Origin: JAOABV01 sp039801465
GTDB taxonomy: Bacteria > Hydrothermota > Tepidihabitantia > Tepidihabitantales > CAIPLT01
NCBI GenBank assembly: GCA_039801465.1
Contig: JBDRUT010000002.1
Span: 62,001-126,000 of the forward strand
Direction: 5' to 3'
Length of the DNA: 64,000 bases
The position numbers were made by a program, and so were the translations under genes. A model generated the notes under the pieces. The model made no database searches and had not been told where the DNA came from. It worked only from the letters and a program-made list of their open reading frames with translations. Positions 60,222 to 64,000 of this stretch are shown one piece after another (position 1 is the first letter of the stretch; each line of letters begins with the position of its first letter).

Positions 60222-61618
60222 TCAAAATAGTAAACAAATTCAATTGGACTTGGTGTCAGATTGATCTCTTGAAATTCTTCGTATTTAGTTTCAATCCAAA
60301 AATCGATTACTTCTTGGGGAAAGACTTCATCTCGGGTTAAATATGCCGAATCGGCTTTTAAGGCATCAATTGCAAATTTTAATGAGTTAGGGATTCTTGC
60401 AATTTTCAAATTTCCTTTATTTCTAAATCCGTCTAATCCGGCCAAAAGCAGGGCGGCTAATGCTAAATATGGATTACAAGTAGCATCGCTCACTCGATAT
60501 TCAATTGGAAAATCTTCTGCATAGCCTGGGATTCTGATAGCCGAAGTTCGGTCAGCAAAACCGACAGTCGGTGCGCGCGGAGTTTCAAAACCGCCAGTCA
60601 GTCGTTTATAAGAATTGGTTGTTGGATTACAAAACGCACACAGCGACGGCAAGTGCGCGAAAATTCCTTTAATATAATTTTCACCTAATTGCGAAAGACT
60701 GCCATTCTTGCCTTTGAACAAAGATTTTTCTTCCCGTTCAAGAATATGATGAAAATGAAGTCCAGACCCATGCCGATTTTTAAGTGGTTTCGGCATAAAA
60801 GTCGCAAATTTATTTAGCCGAGAAAAATAATTTTTAATGATGTATTTAGCAATTACGATATCGTCTGCAGTAGGTAATGGTTCATTATAAATTATCTCAA
60901 TTTCTGATTGACCAAACTCACCACCTTCATGATGATGATACTTTACTTTAACGCCACAAGTTTCCAGCATTCTGACTAATTGATTGCGGTCTTCTGCATA
61001 AATATCAGCTGGTGGCGACTGATGATAAGAACCAGTTATTGCTGAAGTTCGTTCATCACTATAAATTGCAACCATCTCTTGAATCGCACCAATAGCAGAT
61101 TTCGATTTAACCTCAGAGAGGTGTTCACCATCTATTAACTGACCTCCGATTCGATTGCTACCACTAATTGCTGAAAAATGTGCAAAGACATAGAATTCCA
61201 GTTCGGGTAAGAACAAAATTCTATCAACCTTCATTTCATTTTTAACTAAATCAACCGCCTTTTGTAAAATCCATCTTGGGTCTTTTTCATATCGCTGACG
61301 CATAGCATAATGCTTATGTTCTGCGGGCGTCTTTGAGTTGTGTTGCAATTTATATGGATAATAGATATTGGCAAAAAATGATAGGGTCTTTGCAGAAAAG
61401 AAGGGGTCAATAAAAGAAGAAGTCTCGTCTGGCACTAAGAGTAAATCACTCCGTTCCGTGCGCTTAAATCCTCTTAAAGAAGAACTATCAAATCCAACAC
61501 CTTTTTCTTTTGCTGTTTTCCAATATGATATCGGAAAAGATATATGCCTTAATTTCCCGAAAAGGTCAACATACTTAAGGTCAATAAAATCAGCATCATA
61601 CTTAATTGAAGGTATCAT
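60215..61618 (-). CDS. glnA: Glutamine synthetase
   Basis: GlnA joins ammonia to glutamate using ATP. The start at 61618 gives IKYDADFIDLKYVDLFGKLR, the usual beta-grasp opening; an upstream ATG at 61666 would overlap the promoter. Motifs: FLPELEFYVFAHFS, HHEGGEFGQSEIEI, ATFMPKPLKNRHGSGLHFHH (ammonia/glutamate site), TNSYKRLTGGFETPRAPTVG and RVSDATCNPYLALAALLLAG. 467 residues, GSI-type. The adenylylation loop is not clearly present. The transcript appears leaderless. No glnB, glnK or ntr gene is adjacent. Confidence 0.92.
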   Translation of the reverse strand: MIPSIKYDADFIDLKYVDLFGKLRHISFPISYWKTAKEKGVGFDSSSLRGFKRTERSDLLLVPDETSSFIDPFFSAKTLSFFANIYYPYKLQHNSKTPAEHKHYAMRQRYEKDPRWILQKAVDLVKNEMKVDRILFLPELEFYVFAHFSAISGSNRIGGQLIDGEHLSEVKSKSAIGAIQEMVAIYSDERTSAITGSYHQSPPADIYAEDRNQLVRMLETCGVKVKYHHHEGGEFGQSEIEIIYNEPLPTADDIVIAKYIIKNYFSRLNKFATFMPKPLKNRHGSGLHFHHILEREEKSLFKGKNGSLSQLGENYIKGIFAHLPSLCAFCNPTTNSYKRLTGGFETPRAPTVGFADRTSAIRIPGYAEDFPIEYRVSDATCNPYLALAALLLAGLDGFRNKGNLKIARIPNSLKFAIDALKADSAYLTRDEVFPQEVIDFWIETKYEEFQEINLTPSPIEFVYYFDL

Positions 61619-61625
61619 AAAGACT

Positions 61626-61653
61626 ATTATCATCAATAAACTTAAAAAGTCAA
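61626..61653 (-). promoter_or_regulatory. Promoter of glnA, leaderless position
   Basis: Minus strand TTGACT (61653-61648), 16 bases, GATAAT (61631-61626). Start expected at 61619-61620, one or two bases before the ATG at 61618. Confidence 0.65.
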
Positions 61654-61666
61654 GCGTTGAAAACAT

Positions 61667-62096
61667 TAATCTTTAATTAGACTGTTGAATTCCAGATAAA
61701 AATTAAATATCCACAACTACTATCAGAACAGGAAAACATTGCAAACCTACAAAAATAACACGCAATCTAATTACAAATAAAGCGACATTTAAAATATCGA
61801 TTATTAGACTTATCCCAAACAACAGAACTGTTGAAAAGACAATAAAAAATTAATCATTTATCAAGAATAGAAACCAATTGTCCTTACATTACAGTTTTTT
61901 ATTGACATTCTAAGAAAATTAAATAGGATATTAGTTAATGTTTAAGTTTTTTAGCAAGGATTTTAATTGTTATATCAAAAAAATATTGAGGAAAGCCGAG
62001 ATTTTTTTAGTTTTTCTCTTTTCGCAAAACAATGGCTATTATATCACAAATTAGGCTTTATTTAAAAGGTATTGAAAATACGATTTAGTATAGATT
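61667..62096. other. Divergent spacer between glnA and aspS
   Basis: 430 very AT-rich bases. TTGACA at 61902-61907 with TAGGAT 16 bases later (61924) points right and ends nine bases before an ATG at 61938 that opens a 38-codon frame to 62054 (MFKFFSKDFNCYIKKILRK). It may be a leaderless small gene or chance. TATAGA directly before the aspS ATG has no good -35. Confidence 0.45.
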
Positions 62097-63392
62097 ATGA
62101 ACAGAACTCTTGCGAACGAAGTTAAAAATCATATTGGTGAAACCATAATGCTTAAAGGCTGGGTTCACCAAATCCGTGCTTTAGGTAAAATTAATTTTAT
62201 TTTATTGCGCGATCGAACCGGTATTGTTCAAACTATTGTTTTAGACCCTAAAATTGATATTTCCGATATCGAACGAGAAAGTGTTGTCGCAATCTATGGT
62301 AAACCTAAAATTGAAAAACAGGCACCTGGTGGCTATGAAGTTGAAGTGAGTGCGATTGAAATAATTGAAAAATGTATTGCGCCCCTACCTTTTGAAATTA
62401 ATCGGGCAACAGAACTGACTAATGTAAAAATTGATACAATTCTCGACCATCGGCCCTTTAGTTTAAGGAATCCAGAATTAGGCAGTATCTTCCGGGTTCA
62501 AGCCGAAATCGTTCGGGCGTTTGCTGACTTTCTGCGTAATGACGGATTTCTCCAAATTCACACATCTAAAATAATTTCTGCTGGCACTGAAGGTGGAACC
62601 AATCTCTTTCCGATTCAGTATTTTGAACAGAAAGCCTATTTAGCCCAAAGCCCCCAATTCTATAAGCAGATGATGGTTGGTGCTGGTTATGAACGGGTTT
62701 TTGAAATCGGTTTTGTCTATCGGGCTGAAGACCACGCAACTTCTCGTCATATTAATGAATATCTTAGTCTCGATTTTGAAATGGGGTTTATTGATTCGGA
62801 ACAAGACATAATTAATCAGGAAATCCGGCTCTTAAAATATATTTTTGAATCTTTGAAAAAAAATTGTGCTGAAGAATTAAAATTACACAAGGTTGAGTTA
62901 CCGGAAATTAATGACATTCCTCAAATGAAATTATCTGAAGCAATAAAAATTCTTAAAGAAAAATATAAAAAAGTACTAGTCACAGAAAGTGATTTAGATC
63001 CAGAAGCTGAACGATTGATTTGTGATTATGCCAAAAAAGTATTCAATTCTGATTTTATCTATATTACCCATTATCCAGTTGATGCCAGACCATTCTATAC
63101 AATGCCTGCGGAAAATGGTTTGACCCGTGGTTTTGATTTGTTGTACAAAGGATTAGAAGTAACTACTGGTAGTCAACGCATCCATAATTATTATATGCTT
63201 ATTGAAAATATGAAGAGATTTGGATTAAATCCAGAAAATTTTGAATTTTATCTTGAGATTTTTAAGTACGGTATGCCGCCACATGGAGGACTGGCAATTG
63301 GCACCGAACGATTAACCCAACAGATTTTAAATCTTAAGAATATTCGTGAAGCCAGTCTCTTTCCGCGCGACCGATACCGTTTAACCCCGTAA
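62097..63392 (+). CDS. aspS: Aspartyl-tRNA(Asp/Asn) synthetase, archaeal type, non-discriminating
   Basis: 431 residues, class IIb. The OB-fold domain has MLKGWVHQIRALGKINFILL; motif 2 is YRAEDHATSRHINEYLSLDF; motif 3 is GLAIGTERLTQQILNLKNIR; the end FPRDRYRLTP is typical of the archaeal-type enzyme. It lacks the GAD insertion of bacterial AspRS. Residue 24 is histidine and residue 77 proline where discriminating enzymes have tryptophan and lysine. In experiments on Methanothermobacter and Thermococcus enzymes, these two places decide whether tRNA-Asn is also charged, so a GatCAB route to Asn-tRNA is expected. Confidence 0.9.
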   Translation: MNRTLANEVKNHIGETIMLKGWVHQIRALGKINFILLRDRTGIVQTIVLDPKIDISDIERESVVAIYGKPKIEKQAPGGYEVEVSAIEIIEKCIAPLPFEINRATELTNVKIDTILDHRPFSLRNPELGSIFRVQAEIVRAFADFLRNDGFLQIHTSKIISAGTEGGTNLFPIQYFEQKAYLAQSPQFYKQMMVGAGYERVFEIGFVYRAEDHATSRHINEYLSLDFEMGFIDSEQDIINQEIRLLKYIFESLKKNCAEELKLHKVELPEINDIPQMKLSEAIKILKEKYKKVLVTESDLDPEAERLICDYAKKVFNSDFIYITHYPVDARPFYTMPAENGLTRGFDLLYKGLEVTTGSQRIHNYYMLIENMKRFGLNPENFEFYLEIFKYGMPPHGGLAIGTERLTQQILNLKNIREASLFPRDRYRLTP

Positions 63393-63394
63393 TA

Positions 63395-64000
63395 ATGCAA
63401 TTTACTTTTCACTTCTTCCTGTCTGCTTTTCGGCAATCACTTATAATCTTAATATTGGTAGTCCTGGGATGTGGTCGAAAAAATCCCCAACCTGTTCCAA
63501 AATCCAAAATTGATATAAAGTGCTATACAATCAAACCCGGTGAAATTCTCACTTCTCTCTTAAACCGAGCCGGAATCGAGCCTTCGACTAATGAAAAAAT
63601 ATTAAAATCGCTTTTAGCCGTGAACTTTCCCTTTAAGAGCATTAGAACCACTGATACTTTTAAGTTCTTTTATCAGAACGACACTTTAATCAAAATTGAA
63701 TATAAGAAAAATTATGCTAATATTTATCACATCCATTTACATAACAATAATATTTCAGTAGCAATGGAATATATTAATATCAAGACCAAACCAGAATTAG
63801 TAAAAGGCGAAATATCATCTTCTTTATACGAATCAATGCTTAAACAGGGAGAAACTGCTGATTTGGTAGCAAATTATGCTGACATCTTATCCTGGGAAAT
63901 TGACTTTTTCACAGAAACTCAGACTGGCGACTCATTTTTTGTTTTGGTTGAAAAAAAGTATGTTGACTCATTGTGTGTGGCATATGGGCAAATAAAAGCA
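63395..64000 (+). CDS. M23-family peptidase-like lipoprotein, N-terminal part (3' end outside window)
   Basis: The frame starts three bases after aspS and runs off the window at residue 202. A lipoprotein signal (SLIILILVVLGCG) is followed by a LysM/OapA-like region (CYTIKPGEILTSLLNRAGI) and VANYADILSWEIDFFTETQT with GDSFFVLVEKKYVDS, the second N-terminal domain seen before LytM/M23 endopeptidase domains in Csd3-like proteins. The zinc protease itself would lie beyond 64000. Probable role: peptidoglycan cross-link cutting during growth. It was missed by plain start-stop searches because no stop is present. Confidence 0.75.
   Translation, partial: MQFTFHFFLSAFRQSLIILILVVLGCGRKNPQPVPKSKIDIKCYTIKPGEILTSLLNRAGIEPSTNEKILKSLLAVNFPFKSIRTTDTFKFFYQNDTLIKIEYKKNYANIYHIHLHNNNISVAMEYINIKTKPELVKGEISSSLYESMLKQGETADLVANYADILSWEIDFFTETQTGDSFFVLVEKKYVDSLCVAYGQIKA

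Noticed and set aside
1..64000. tRNA or rRNA genes
   Set aside because: No T-loop-like GGTTCRA plus matching acceptor stem, and no rRNA-like block, was noticed on either strand by eye; a covariance-model scan was not possible.

Overview
This is an AT-rich stretch of chromosome from a Gram-negative, didermic bacterium. It carries a complete lipid A block (lpxD, lpxC, fabZ, lpxA), an Omp85 protein next to a TamB-like protein, an OmpH-like chaperone, lipoproteins, and three secreted proteins with type IX-like C-terminal sorting tails. That mix, with an archaeal-type AspRS and loosely packed genes separated by decayed sequence, suggests an FCB-group or candidate-phylum bacterium (WOR-3/Stahlbacteria-like). 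The taxonomic guess is inference. I saw no tRNA, rRNA, CRISPR array or intact insertion sequence.

Layout. 1-5.4 kb (+): cmk end, plsC, ispH, rpsA, mtaB-like. 5.4-10.8 kb (+): ompH-like, lpxD, lpxC, fabZ, lpxA, folC. 10.8-12.3 kb: repeat-rich accessory patch with a phage-type replication initiator gene that carries its own palindromic iterons. 12.5-18.6 kb (+): Omp85/bamA and tamB. 18.8-24.5 kb (+): priA with lost helicase motifs, secG, rplU and two secreted proteins. 24.6-25.2 kb (-): folate cyclo-ligase-like gene. 25.2-26.9 kb: 1.1 kb non-coding region with two DnaA boxes, then a strong promoter and a lipoprotein. 27-29.5 kb (-): rpsR-rplI-bfn-tyrS. 30-37.5 kb (+): rpsM-rpsK-rpsD-rpoA-rplQ, panD, nucleotidyltransferase, LytR_C protein, rsfS, argS, EIIA and a zinc ribbon protein. 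37.5-39.3 kb: decayed repeat-rich spacer. 39.3-42.5 kb (+): lipoprotein plus outer-membrane protein pair. 43-51.5 kb (-): S10/spc ribosomal operon from rpsJ to rpsH, broken before rplF, followed by a LivJ-type binding protein. 52.3-53.6 kb (-): GC-rich HAF-repeat secreted protein. 54-56.3 kb: radical SAM enzyme, cold-shock protein and hypA. 56.4-61.6 kb (-): DUF2723/TPR membrane protein, cdaA and glutamine synthetase. 62-64 kb (+): non-discriminating AspRS and the start of an M23 lipoprotein.

The genes mainly serve envelope building (lipid A, outer membrane protein insertion, secretion), translation, and a little metabolism (folate, pantothenate, glutamine).

Most notable signals: (1) a small two-hairpin interspersed element, found both in spacers and in frame inside rpsA, bamA (three places) and tamB (two places); (2) a lambda-O-like initiator gene with three intragenic palindromic iterons followed by an AT-rich tract; (3) a PriA that keeps its zinc cysteines but has lost Walker A and motif VI, with a 58-nt stretch of its degenerate DEAH region copied in frame into tamB; (4) scars of gene-edge duplication (lpxA tail, priA start, a dehydrogenase-like tail); and (5) repeated use of sigma70-type promoters placed so close to the start codon that the messages must be leaderless.
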